Positions 9,222 to 16,072 of a stretch of 64,000 bases of DNA are shown in pieces. This stretch comes from Pollutimonas bauzanensis (GTDB lineage Bacteria > Pseudomonadota > Gammaproteobacteria > Burkholderiales > Burkholderiaceae_B). The position numbers were made by a program, and so were the translations under genes. Position 1 is the stretch's first letter, and every line of letters begins with the position of its first letter. The stretch lies in assembly GCF_900129885.1 (NCBI RefSeq), contig NZ_FQXE01000002.1, positions 1-64,000 on the forward strand, in the 5' to 3' direction. The notes under the pieces are model-generated. The model was not told where the DNA came from and made no database searches. It saw only the letters and a list, made by a program, of their open reading frames with translations.

Positions 9222-10008
9222 TGCGAAGCACCAATGGCAAATTAAGAGCCAACCCATGGCTTAAGGAAATGGGTATGAGTCCGCTCCATGCACAGAAACG
9301 GAAAGTGTCGTGTCCCGAATTAATTGGTAGGTGTAATCGTTGGCATACATCGTGGACGATTTCATCTAGTAGGGTGTTCCGTCGGTAGATATCGAGGAAG
9401 CATGCCGCAAACCGTATCGCTTGAGGATAGTCGGGTATATGTCGATGTAGAAACCAGGCCCGCATGAACCTGAGGTTTTTAAGCAATGTATCGTCGAATG
9501 CGGATGTGTCTACGAGCGTCCAAGGAATATTGTGTTCGGCACACCAACGATGCTCGACGGCCAAGCGGTTCAGTACAGAAGGATTGGTTGCATCATTTGG
9601 GGTTTTGATGCTTGCGGCACGAAAATAAGGTTTTCCGTCTATAAGTTCGGTAACCATGAAATCGATGGTGAACGGCTCGGGATAAAAGCCCTTATGAGGA
9701 TGGCGGACACCTAATTCTTCACATAACTCGAGCGTGCGCGTTATCTCGAGGATTGGGAATTGCTCGCGACAGTCCTGGGTAGTGCGTCTACGTTCTAGCA
9801 GAAAGAAGTAGGTGGTTTCGATCTTTGAAAGTAAATGGACAGATCGGGACGTTCGAATTCCTCTAACTATGCTGGAGGTCCCACGAGAGGGGACATCCCG
9901 GACTCTAAGCCATGGCTTGTACGCGGCATGTACTCCCAGCCCTTGACCACGGCGGAGCCTATTCCGAAAGTGCGGCATGTAAAGAGAGACGTCTGTATCC
10001 CATTCCAT
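9202..10008 (-). CDS. tnsA: TnsA-like heteromeric transposase endonuclease subunit
   Basis: TnsA cuts the 5' strands at the transposon ends, giving cut-and-paste rather than replicative transposition. The 268-residue product has the family pattern: RVRDVPSRGTSSIVRG, then KIETTYFFLLERRRTTQDCREQFPIL, then the nuclease core FTIDFMVTE and YFRAASIKTPND. The last aligns with the Asp and (Q/S)xK catalytic positions of E. coli TnsA; here the Q position is Ser, which seems tolerated in this branch. Later, HRWCAEHNIPWTLVDTS fits the TnsA C-terminal region. I choose ATG 10008; a TTG at 10023 would add five residues. It is the first gene of the operon and overlaps tnsB by 20 bp. Only ~60 bp separate it from the flanking MFS gene. 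Confidence 0.9.
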   Translation of the reverse strand: MEWDTDVSLYMPHFRNRLRRGQGLGVHAAYKPWLRVRDVPSRGTSSIVRGIRTSRSVHLLSKIETTYFFLLERRRTTQDCREQFPILEITRTLELCEELGVRHPHKGFYPEPFTIDFMVTELIDGKPYFRAASIKTPNDATNPSVLNRLAVEHRWCAEHNIPWTLVDTSAFDDTLLKNLRFMRAWFLHRHIPDYPQAIRFAACFLDIYRRNTLLDEIVHDVCQRLHLPINSGHDTFRFCAWSGLIPISLSHGLALNLPLVLRNVQNTH

Positions 10009-10023
10009 GGCACATAATGGCAA

Positions 10024-10074
10024 AACTCCATATTAATTGCAATAAATATCCGCAATATTAGGGAGTTAAAGGCC
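10024..10074. other. Transposon/chromosome junction region
   Basis: About 50 bp of AT-rich sequence separate tnsA from the MFS reading frame. It contains GCAATA twice, 13 bp apart (from 10039 and from 10052), and could hold the tnsA promoter. The MFS frame is open back to a TAA at 10015-10017, but the residues before AVHLCIGQAYAF do not look like the first transmembrane helix expected of this transporter. The switch to chromosomal sequence is therefore near 10,068-10,072. I see no clear inverted-repeat terminus. Confidence 0.4.
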
Positions 10075-11373
10075 GTGCACCTATGCATAGGGCAGGCCTA
10101 CGCGTTCTCGGTTTTCAACAATCCCATGACCAAGCTGCTGGGCATTACGCAGCCCGCCGCGGGCGACTGGGATCTTCCCACGCTGGGCTGGATTTTCAGC
10201 CTGGCCATCGTGTTCCTCGGCCTGTCGGCCGCTTTCGCCGGCAAGTGGCTGGAAGAAGTCGGGCCGCGCAAAGCCATGTTCGTGGCGGCGTGCTGCTTCG
10301 GCGGCGGCTTCCTGGTGGCGTCCGCCGGGATAGCCTTGCACCAGATATGGCTGGTATACCTCGGATACGGGGTGCTAGGCGGCATAGGCCTGGGCATAGG
10401 GTATGTATCGCCGGTATCCACGCTGATCAAGTGGTTCCCCGACAAGCGCGGAATGGCGACCGGCATGGCCATCATGGGCTTTGGCGGCGGCGCCTTCATC
10501 GCCTCGCCGATGTCGGTGGCGCTCATGAAGCACTTCCAGACCCCGACATCGGTAGGCGTGGCGCAGACCTTTGTCGTCATGGGCGTGCTGTATTTCATCT
10601 CGATGATGATAGGCGCCTGCGCCATACGCATTCCGGCGGCCGGCTGGAAACCCGCCGGATGGACCCCTCCGGTGACCCAGAACGCCATGATCACGCGCAA
10701 CCACGTGCACATCGACCAGGCCATCAAGACCCCGCAGTTCTGGCTGCTGTGGTGGGCGCTTTGCCTTAACGTCACGGCCGGCATCGGCGTGCTGGGCCAG
10801 GCGTCGGTGATGATCCAGGAAAGCTTCAAGGGCGCCATCACTCCGGCCGCCGCGGCCGGCTTCGTGGGCGTGCTGTCGCTGGCCAATATGCTGGGGCGCT
10901 TCTTCTGGTCCTCGGTGTCCGACTATATCGGCCGCAAGAACACCTATTACCTGTTCTTCGTGCTTGGCGCGATTCTTTACTTCCTGGTGCCCGGCATGGG
11001 TTCGGCGGGCAACGTGGCCCTGTTCGTGCTGTTCTACGCGATCATCATTTCCATGTACGGCGGCGGGTTCTCCACGGTGCCGGCCTACCTGGCGGACCTG
11101 TTCGGCACACGCTATGTGGGCGGAATACACGGCCGCCTGCTGACCGCCTGGGCCGCCGCGGGCGTGTTCGGCCCGGTTCTGGTCAATTACATACGCCAAT
11201 ACCAGGTCGATCACGGCGTGCCCCCCGCCCAGGCCTACACCAGCACGATGTATCTCATGGCCACATTGCTGATCGTGGGTTTCGTCTGCAATCTGCTCGT
11301 GCGCCCGGTGGCGACGCATCACCACATGAGCGGCGACCAGCCCGCACTGACCCCCGCCATGGCCGGCAAATAA
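10075..11373 (+). CDS. OFA-family MFS transporter (oxalate/formate antiporter type), 5' end lost
   Basis: This is a major-facilitator transporter with about 11-12 hydrophobic helices and the MFS loop signatures GKWLEEVGPRKAMFVA (loop 2-3) and SVSDYIGRKNTYY (loop 8-9). HLCIGQAYAFSVFNNPM is the OFA-family first-helix motif. Relatives have ~20-30 residues before this point (a short tail plus RWLxPPAAxAxHL), which are absent: the open frame starts at GTG 10075 in the middle of helix 1 and the Tn7-like element lies immediately upstream. GGGAG sits 9 bp before that GTG, so a shortened product might be made, but helix 1 would be damaged. The likely substrate is a small mono- or dicarboxylate (family-based). 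It is followed after 15 bp by its small-subunit gene. Confidence 0.75.
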   Translation: MHLCIGQAYAFSVFNNPMTKLLGITQPAAGDWDLPTLGWIFSLAIVFLGLSAAFAGKWLEEVGPRKAMFVAACCFGGGFLVASAGIALHQIWLVYLGYGVLGGIGLGIGYVSPVSTLIKWFPDKRGMATGMAIMGFGGGAFIASPMSVALMKHFQTPTSVGVAQTFVVMGVLYFISMMIGACAIRIPAAGWKPAGWTPPVTQNAMITRNHVHIDQAIKTPQFWLLWWALCLNVTAGIGVLGQASVMIQESFKGAITPAAAAGFVGVLSLANMLGRFFWSSVSDYIGRKNTYYLFFVLGAILYFLVPGMGSAGNVALFVLFYAIIISMYGGGFSTVPAYLADLFGTRYVGGIHGRLLTAWAAAGVFGPVLVNYIRQYQVDHGVPPAQAYTSTMYLMATLLIVGFVCNLLVRPVATHHHMSGDQPALTPAMAGK

Positions 11374-11388
11374 TCAAGGAGACTCTTC

Positions 11389-11508
11389 ATGGAACAACGC
11401 AGCACGACCTCGCCCCTTCTTCTCATTGTTTTCTGGCTGTATGTCGGCGTGCCGCTGGCCGCAGGCATCTGGGAAACGCTGGTCAAGGCAAGCGCCTTGT
11501 TCAAATAG
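11389..11508 (+). CDS. MFS transporter small subunit (39 aa)
   Basis: An ATG with a good AAGGAG site, 15 bp after the MFS stop, opens a 39-codon frame with a single transmembrane helix: residues ~9-28, LLLIVFWLYVGVPLAAGIWE. Short one-helix proteins of this pattern are known next to OFA-type MFS transporters in proteobacteria and are annotated as MFS transporter small subunits. The position and the WxYVGVPLAxGxWxT pattern fit that family. Its molecular role is not established. A strong hairpin terminator follows. Confidence 0.75.
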   Translation: MEQRSTTSPLLLIVFWLYVGVPLAAGIWETLVKASALFK

Positions 11509-11570
11509 GCGCAATCCGGTCCGCCGCTACGCGGCGGCGCTGTTCACCTCGCGGCCCGCATGCTGCTGGC

Positions 11571-11612
11571 GGCAAAAAAACAACCCACCTCAATGGTGGG
11601 TTGTTTTTTGCC
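11571..11612. terminator. Bidirectional rho-independent terminator
   Basis: A long near-perfect stem (GGCAAAAAAACAACCCACC paired with GGTGGGTTGTTTTTTGCC) around the loop TCAAT lies between the converging MFS/small-subunit genes (+) and uspA (-). The A-run and T-run flanking the core CAACCCACC stem make it usable from both sides. Confidence 0.9.
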
Positions 11613-11660
11613 GCCTGGCCGCCCCAACGCAAATTTGGGCCTTGCGGCGAGCCGGCCGGT

Positions 11661-12128
11661 TCAGGGCTTGTCGCCTTCCTTGACGCGGTACACCAGTACC
11701 GCCGTCTTGGCCAGGCCCAGCACTTTGACGGTAACGCTGCCCAGCAGCAGGCGCGACAAGCCGCTGCGCCCATGGCTGCCGATGAAAATCAGGTCGCAGC
11801 CTTCGTCCTCGGCGGCCTGCACCAGGCCGTCGGCCACGTTGAAATTCGAAACCGCCTTGCCGGTGGCCTTGACGCCAGCCGTTTCGGCGCGGTCGAGCAC
11901 CGCCTTCAAGTACTTCTGCGCCTGCTCCTGCGCCGTTTTATCGTAATCCTCGTCCGTAATGGCATAGGCGGCGGCCATGCCGTCGAAACCCACCGTCGCC
12001 GCAAAAGGCTGGGTCACATAAAGCGCGACGATTTCGGCGCCTACTTCGCGGGCAAAGCACACACCTTTATTAGCGGCCTGTGCCGACAATGCCGACCCGT
12101 CGGTGGGAATCAGAATTTTCTTGAACAT
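11661..12128 (-). CDS. uspA: Universal stress protein UspA family
   Basis: This is a 155-residue single-domain Usp protein. It has the N-terminal KKILIPTDGSALS strand-Asp motif and the C-terminal ATP-binding pattern GSHGRSGLSRLLLGSVT (the G-x2-G-x9-G-S/T loop), so it is probably of the nucleotide-binding UspFG/MJ0577 type. Such proteins support survival under starvation, low oxygen and respiratory stress. The start ATG has an AAGGGG site. A perfect TTGAT-N4-ATCAA palindrome lies ~86 bp upstream, suggesting FNR/Anr control under low oxygen. The gene converges on the MFS small-subunit gene with a shared terminator. Confidence 0.93.
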   Translation of the reverse strand: MFKKILIPTDGSALSAQAANKGVCFAREVGAEIVALYVTQPFAATVGFDGMAAAYAITDEDYDKTAQEQAQKYLKAVLDRAETAGVKATGKAVSNFNVADGLVQAAEDEGCDLIFIGSHGRSGLSRLLLGSVTVKVLGLAKTAVLVYRVKEGDKP

Positions 12129-12207
12129 GGTGTTGCCCCTTTGTTATCGGATATGCCAAGCTTAACCGCAAGTGTCTGGAAAAAATAGCGGGTATATACG
12201 CTTGGAG

Positions 12208-12221
12208 TTGATGTAAATCAA
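12208..12221. promoter_or_regulatory. FNR/Anr-type binding site upstream of uspA
   Basis: TTGATGTAAATCAA is an exact match to the FNR/CRP-superfamily consensus TTGAT-N4-ATCAA. On the minus strand a TATTTT element lies ~32 bp downstream, so the site would be centred near -41.5, the class II activator position, with a start near 12,174. It overlaps the last codons of the upstream DUF442 gene. Confidence 0.75.
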
Positions 12222-12559
12222 AGAGCCGTAGCCGCCTTGAAGAGATGCGAGCAGCGGGTGCCGGTACGGCAATAAGCCAGGATGGGCGCAGGAAGCTCTT
12301 TGAGCAATACGGCAAAACGGGCTACGTCTTCCGGCGTCATGGCGCCGCTGACTACGGGCTGATATTCGACCGCCAGCCCGGCGGCGCGGGCCGCCGCGAT
12401 AACGTCGGCCGAGGACGGCTGATCGGGGCCGCCTTCGAGGTCGGGACGGTTGATGATCACGCTTTTGAAGCCGGCATCGGCCACGGCCTGCATATCGTCG
12501 GGCGACAATTGCGGAGCGACCGCGAAAGTATCGGTAAGCGCATTGATGGGAACAGACAT
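12218..12559 (-). CDS. DUF442 / TIGR01244-family protein (phosphatase- or sulfurtransferase-like)
   Basis: This 113-residue protein has the Blh-type dual-specificity-phosphatase-like fold: QLSPDDMQAVADAGFKSVIINRPDLEG near the start and the Cys-loop AYCRTGTRCSHLF near the end. The C-x2-G-x-R pattern is a compact version of the PTP/rhodanese catalytic loop. Family members stand alone or are fused to persulfide dioxygenases and are linked to sulfide detoxification; the substrate here is unknown. The start ATG has GGAG at normal spacing. It is co-oriented with uspA 90 bp downstream, but the FNR-type box between them suggests uspA has its own promoter. Confidence 0.85.
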   Translation of the reverse strand: MSVPINALTDTFAVAPQLSPDDMQAVADAGFKSVIINRPDLEGGPDQPSSADVIAAARAAGLAVEYQPVVSGAMTPEDVARFAVLLKELPAPILAYCRTGTRCSHLFKAATAL

Positions 12560-12666
12560 GGATGACTCCTGGTGTTTATACTAGCCAAGGGATGGCCCGC
12601 ACACGACCCGCGCCTTGCGCGGGGCTGGTTCAGGCCGCCTCTAACGTTTCTATCGAGGAAAATAGT

Positions 12667-13260
12667 ATGACCAGCGCGAACATAGCGCAAGTACCGGGCC
12701 GATCGGCTCCGATCACCGGCGCCTCGCCGCACACGGCCTTGATCATTCGTGATGCTGCGCCCGAGGACATGGCGGACGTGCAGCGCATCTACGCGCACCA
12801 CGTCCTGCATGGTACGGCAACTTTCGAAGAAGTGCCTCCGACCGTCGACGATATGCTGGCGCGGCGGACCCATGTGGTGGCATCGGGCATGCCTTACCTG
12901 GTCGCGGTGCTCGACAATGAGGTAGCGGGATACTGCTATGCCGCGCAGTACCGGCCGCGGGTGGCCTACCGCTATACGATAGAGGATTCCATATACCTGG
13001 CCGAAGGCCAGGCGGGCAAGGGCCTGGGCAAGGCTTTGCTGTCGGCGCTTATCGAACGTTGCGAGCAAGGGCCGTGGCGGCAGATGATAGCCGTCATTGC
13101 CGGCAACAATAACCTGAGCTCGATAGGCTTGCACCGCAGCATGGGATTCACGCATGCGGGCACTCAACTTGCCACCGGCTTCAAGTTCAATCAATGGATA
13201 GATGTAGTGTTCATGCAGCGCGCGCTGGGGCCGGGCAGCGGAACACCTCCGGACCGCTAG
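12667..13260 (+). CDS. GNAT acetyltransferase, phosphinothricin/methionine-sulfoximine type
   Basis: The product is a 197-residue GNAT-family acetyltransferase. The body from IIRDAAPEDMADVQRIYAHHV, through GTATFEE, to the acetyl-CoA loop QAGKGLGKALLSALIE and the end segment GLHRSMGFTHAGTQ matches the Pat/MnaT (YncA) group. That group N-acetylates phosphinothricin, methionine sulfoximine or methionine sulfone. I place the start at ATG 12667, which has GAGGAAA upstream; the open frame extends to 12562 without family similarity. The first ~25 residues are variable. It is divergent from the DUF442 gene and sits alone. Detoxification of sulfoximines is the family role; the actual substrate is inferred. 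Confidence 0.88.
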   Translation: MTSANIAQVPGRSAPITGASPHTALIIRDAAPEDMADVQRIYAHHVLHGTATFEEVPPTVDDMLARRTHVVASGMPYLVAVLDNEVAGYCYAAQYRPRVAYRYTIEDSIYLAEGQAGKGLGKALLSALIERCEQGPWRQMIAVIAGNNNLSSIGLHRSMGFTHAGTQLATGFKFNQWIDVVFMQRALGPGSGTPPDR

Positions 13261-13354
13261 GCTGGCATCGGCATCGGCGCTGGGGCTATTGCTGCTGTGC
13301 TTGTTCCCTTGACGTGCGCCGTTCTCGATGTTTCGGCGCGGACGCCTGCGCCAA

Positions 13355-13383
13355 TTGACGGCGGGCCTGTTTTTTCATAAGAT
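13355..13383 (+). promoter_or_regulatory. Sigma70-type promoter of the NO-response operon
   Basis: TTGACG (13355-13360), a 17-bp spacer and TAAGAT (13378-13383) lie ~75 bp upstream of the truncated-haemoglobin ATG. The -10 hexamer overlaps the NsrR-like palindrome, as expected for repression by occlusion. Confidence 0.65.
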
Positions 13384-13401
13384 CACTATTAGATGAATCT
13401 T
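13379..13401. promoter_or_regulatory. NsrR-type operator
   Basis: A 23-bp element with arms AAGAT and ATCTT separated by 13 bp has the same total length as the known NsrR consensus (AAGATGCATTT-N-AAATGCATCTT). The right half AGATGAATCTT matches at 9 of 11 positions; the left half is weaker. It overlaps the -10 element and lies at the head of an operon that ends with an nsrR-like gene. Confidence 0.7.
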
Positions 13402-13460
13402 ATGTATTCAATACTTCAACAACCCCGCCCTTTCACCCCGTCCCGCAGGAACCCCGCCAC

Positions 13461-13865
13461 ATGGACCGATCCGAACTCTGTACCGAAGAAGAAATAAGCG
13501 CCCTGGTATACGGCTTCTATGACCGGGTGCGGGCGGACGCCACCCTGGGCCCCGTGTTCGACACCCATATCGACGACTGGGACCGGCACCTGGGCATCAT
13601 GGTCCGGTTCTGGTCCTCCCTGCTGCTGGGCACGGGGTCCTACAGCGGCGCGCCCATGCCCAAGCACATTGCCCTGCCGGACCTGGCCGCCGGCATGTTC
13701 AGGCAATGGCTGGCCCTGTTCCACGAAACCACCGAAACCCTTCCCAACCGCATGCTGGCCGCGCGCGCCGAAGAATACGCCGAGCGCATCGCGCGCAGCT
13801 TATGGTACGGCTATCAAATCAACAATCAACCCAACCGCATTCCCTCGGAGCTGGCGCATGGCTGA
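13461..13865 (+). CDS. Group III truncated haemoglobin
   Basis: This 134-residue globin-fold protein has the group III layout: LVYGFYDRVRADATLGPVF at the B/C helices, then DWDRHLGIMVRFWSSLLLG, then GAPMPKHIALP, with His in PKH as the probable proximal haem ligand. WSSLLLGTGSYSG and the late Trp in SLWYGYQ are also typical. In betaproteobacteria such globins accompany NO-responsive genes, and a role in NO or oxidant chemistry is likely though not proven. The start ATG has AGGAA. Its stop overlaps the nnrS start (ATGGCTGA), so the two are coupled. An NsrR-like operator lies upstream. Confidence 0.9.
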   Translation: MDRSELCTEEEISALVYGFYDRVRADATLGPVFDTHIDDWDRHLGIMVRFWSSLLLGTGSYSGAPMPKHIALPDLAAGMFRQWLALFHETTETLPNRMLAARAEEYAERIARSLWYGYQINNQPNRIPSELAHG

Positions 13866-15126
13866 CCTCCTGCAAATCGAAGAACGCGACACGGCCTGCG
13901 CCAACCGGCCCAACATGGCCGCATTCCTCGGCCTGGGCTTCCGCCCCCTGTATATCGCCGGGGCGGGCTGGGCGCTGATATCCATCGCACTGTGGATTTT
14001 CGCGCCGCAGTTCATCGGCCAGCCGCTGTCGGCCGTTGCCTGGCACGCCCACGAAATGCTGTGGGGCTTCATCGCCACCATTGCGGTGGCCTTCCTGCTG
14101 ACCGCCAGCGCCACCTGGACGGGGTTCAATCCCTTGAAGGGCGCGCCGCTGGGGATGGTCAGCCTGCTGTGGGTCATCGCCCGCCTGGGTTTCCTGTTTG
14201 GCGGCGGGGCGGGATTCTGGGTGGCCGGCATCGCCGAACTGGCCTTTTTCGCCATCAGCGCGGCCTGCCTGATGCGCGTCATGATCAAAGGCAAAAGCCG
14301 CCGCAATTACGGGATTCCATGGCTGGTGCTGGGACTGGGCATCGCCGACGTCCTTTACCTGCAGGCGGCGCTCAAGGGCGACTACATCCTGCTCATGCAG
14401 CGCTTCGACCTCGGCATGATCTGCATGGCGGTCATTGCCTTGCTGATCGCCCGGCGCGTCATCCCCTTCTTTTCCATGCGCATGGTGCCGGGGCTCGAAC
14501 TCCCCATGCAAGCGCGCAGCGGCCAGGCGCAGCTGGCGATAAGCGTGCTGGCCATTGCCCTGGGCATCGCCGGCCTGGCGCAGTACATGGCCGCCGCGCT
14601 CGCCGTCGCGGGAGTCATCAGCCTGTGGCAAGTCGCCAGCTGGAAGCCCCTGGCCGTCATGCACAAACCCATGCTCTGGATACTGTACCTGGGCTATGTC
14701 GCCCTCGGCGCGGGGCTGCTGTTCGCCGCCTTCCACGCCAGCGGCCTGGGCGCCGGCGCGCTGGCGCGTTCGGCCGTGCACGTGCATATCATAGGCATGG
14801 GCGGCTTTGGCCTGCTCATCATCGGCATGCTGACGCGCACCGCCCTGGGGCATCTCGGGCGCCCGCTGGCGCTGGACCGCAGCATGTTGGCCAGCTACTT
14901 CCTGATGATGGCCGCGGTCGCGCTGCGCCTGGCGGCGCTGTGGCCTTCGGCCGCCAGCGGCTGGCTGCTGCAGGCGGCCGCGTCGTGCTGGATACTCGCC
15001 ATGGGCCTGTACCTGTGGCGCTTCGTGCCCATGCTGATACGCCCGCGCTATACCCCGCCGCCCGCTGCGGCGGCGCCGGCCGCGGGCAAGGCGGTCAACA
15101 TGGCCTTGAAGGGCAAAGCGTCATGA
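13858..15126 (+). CDS. nnrS: NnrS-family membrane haem-copper protein
   Basis: NnrS is an integral membrane protein with haem and copper that protects cells from nitric oxide. This 422-residue product has about 12 hydrophobic helices and the family signatures FLGLGFRPLYIAGAGWAL near the N-terminus, WHAHEMLWGF (residues ~60-70), RVIPFFSMRM (~200) and HVHIIGMGGFGLLIIGMLTR (~305-325). The His residues in WHAHE and VHVH are the likely metal or haem ligands. I start at the ATG overlapping the globin stop; the frame is open further upstream only inside the globin gene. The C-terminal ~20 residues are Ala/Pro-rich. It is transcribed with the globin and nsrR. Confidence 0.93.
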   Translation: MADLLQIEERDTACANRPNMAAFLGLGFRPLYIAGAGWALISIALWIFAPQFIGQPLSAVAWHAHEMLWGFIATIAVAFLLTASATWTGFNPLKGAPLGMVSLLWVIARLGFLFGGGAGFWVAGIAELAFFAISAACLMRVMIKGKSRRNYGIPWLVLGLGIADVLYLQAALKGDYILLMQRFDLGMICMAVIALLIARRVIPFFSMRMVPGLELPMQARSGQAQLAISVLAIALGIAGLAQYMAAALAVAGVISLWQVASWKPLAVMHKPMLWILYLGYVALGAGLLFAAFHASGLGAGALARSAVHVHIIGMGGFGLLIIGMLTRTALGHLGRPLALDRSMLASYFLMMAAVALRLAALWPSAASGWLLQAAASCWILAMGLYLWRFVPMLIRPRYTPPPAAAAPAAGKAVNMALKGKAS

Positions 15127-15148
15127 AAACCTTGGGATGGGGCACCGC

Positions 15149-15604
15149 ATGCGCTTGACCACCATGACCGACTACGCGATGCGCTTGCTGATGTATGTCG
15201 GCAGGCATCCCGACCGCTTGTGCACCATTTCCGAAATCGCCCAGGCCTACCAGATCTCCGAGCCGCATCTCATGAAAATCACCCACAGGCTGGCGCAGCA
15301 GGGCTGGATCGTAACCCTGCGCGGCAAGAATGGCGGCATGCGCCTGGGCCGCCGCCCCGAAGACATCTGCCTGGGCGCGGTGGTGCGCGATACCGAAAAC
15401 GATCTCGCGATCGTCGAATGTTTCGTGAGCGGCAACAACTGCACCTTGAGCGGCCGCTGCGGCCTGACGGGCATCATCGAGGGCGCGCTGCAGCAGTTTC
15501 TGCAGCACCTGGACGGCTACACCCTGGCCGACATCCTGCCCGAGCCGGCCAATTGCGGCGCGGCCCCGGCGGAACATGCCGTCAAGCTGGTGAACATGAA
15601 CTGA
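15149..15604 (+). CDS. nsrR: Rrf2-family nitric-oxide-sensing repressor NsrR
   Basis: NsrR is a dimeric [Fe-S] repressor that releases DNA when NO attacks its cluster. The winged helix is at the N-terminus (LTTMTDYAMRLLMYVG, then ISEIAQAYQISEPHLMKITHRLA). The cluster-binding cysteines are in ECFVSGNNCTLSGRC, C-x7-C-x5-C style spacing as in NsrR. RGKNGGMRLG forms the wing. I choose ATG 15149 (MRLTT) because family members begin there; ATG 15137 would add four residues. It is the last gene of the globin-nnrS-nsrR operon and probably autoregulates it through the palindrome at 13379. It ends 2 bp from the converging marR stop. Confidence 0.92.
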   Translation: MRLTTMTDYAMRLLMYVGRHPDRLCTISEIAQAYQISEPHLMKITHRLAQQGWIVTLRGKNGGMRLGRRPEDICLGAVVRDTENDLAIVECFVSGNNCTLSGRCGLTGIIEGALQQFLQHLDGYTLADILPEPANCGAAPAEHAVKLVNMN

Positions 15605-15606
15605 AT

Positions 15607-16047
15607 TCAGCTGTCGAAGTGGCGCAACAGCTTGATCAGCAAGGGGCGCACGGCGCGCAGTTCCTCGAGGTGGGCTGTGGCCAGGACAGCCAGTTTTTCC
15701 TCGCCCAGCGGGGTCAGCGCCACGCGCACCCGCCGGCGGTCTTCGGGGTCCCGGAAACGCAGCAGTAGGTCCATGCGGACCAGCCGGTTGATGAGCTCGA
15801 CCGCGCTGTGGTGGCGCAGCAGCAGATGCTCGGCCACCTCGCCCACGCTGGGCGGCGACAATATGCTCAAGGCCTTGATGATCAGCAAGGCCTGGTGCTG
15901 CTGCGGCCTGAGGCCGGCCTCGATGGCGGCCGATTCGCTGAACACCATGAAGCGCCGCAAGGCCAGGCGGAACGTGGCCAGCGCCTGATAATCGCCGGCT
16001 GTGGGCGTGCCGTCCAGGCTTTTCGAAGGATTGTTATAGGACGTCAT
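15607..16047 (-). CDS. MarR-family transcriptional regulator
   Basis: This 146-residue protein has the MarR winged-helix layout: helix LATFRLALRRFMVFSE, then PQQHQALLIIKALS, recognition segment PSVGEVAEHLLLRHHSAVELINRL, and the wing RFRDPEDRRRVRVALTPLGEEKL (the DxRxxR-type motif). Such dimers usually repress nearby genes in response to phenolic or oxidant ligands. No obvious target is adjacent: serA lies upstream on the same strand 25 bp away, so the two may be co-transcribed, and nsrR converges. The ligand cannot be inferred. Confidence 0.88.
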   Translation of the reverse strand: MTSYNNPSKSLDGTPTAGDYQALATFRLALRRFMVFSESAAIEAGLRPQQHQALLIIKALSILSPPSVGEVAEHLLLRHHSAVELINRLVRMDLLLRFRDPEDRRRVRVALTPLGEEKLAVLATAHLEELRAVRPLLIKLLRHFDS

Positions 16048-16072
16048 AGGCCCGGGCCGGCATGTTCAGTGT

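Larger units (their letters stand above)
1..10070 (-). mobile_element. Tn7-like transposon, tnsABC-tniQ-tniQ side with cargo (left end outside window)
   Basis: A continuous minus-strand block tnsA-tnsB-tnsC-tniQ1-tniQ2-parB-like-methyltransferase is AT-richer than everything to its right and follows the conserved Tn7-type core order. The tnsA side is at ~10,010-10,070, where sequence switches to a GC-rich MFS gene whose 5' codons are missing. The other end, further cargo and any 5-bp target duplication lie left of the window. No TGT...ACA terminus and no array of TnsB-type repeats is visible between tnsA and the MFS gene, so the right border is approximate. No tnsE, CRISPR or Cas gene is present in the visible part. 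Confidence 0.85.

Noticed and set aside
1-10070. CRISPR-associated (CAST-type) transposon
   Set aside because: Two TniQ proteins raised the idea, but no repeat array or Cas gene is visible; both TniQ proteins are full-length TnsD-like rather than the short TniQ of known CAST elements. The part left of the window is unseen.
10083-10769. Long overlapping frames on both strands in the MFS gene
   Set aside because: They are Arg/His/Ala-rich products of high-GC third positions; only the frame with transmembrane helices makes a recognisable protein. The same applies to long antisense frames across 13-62 kb.
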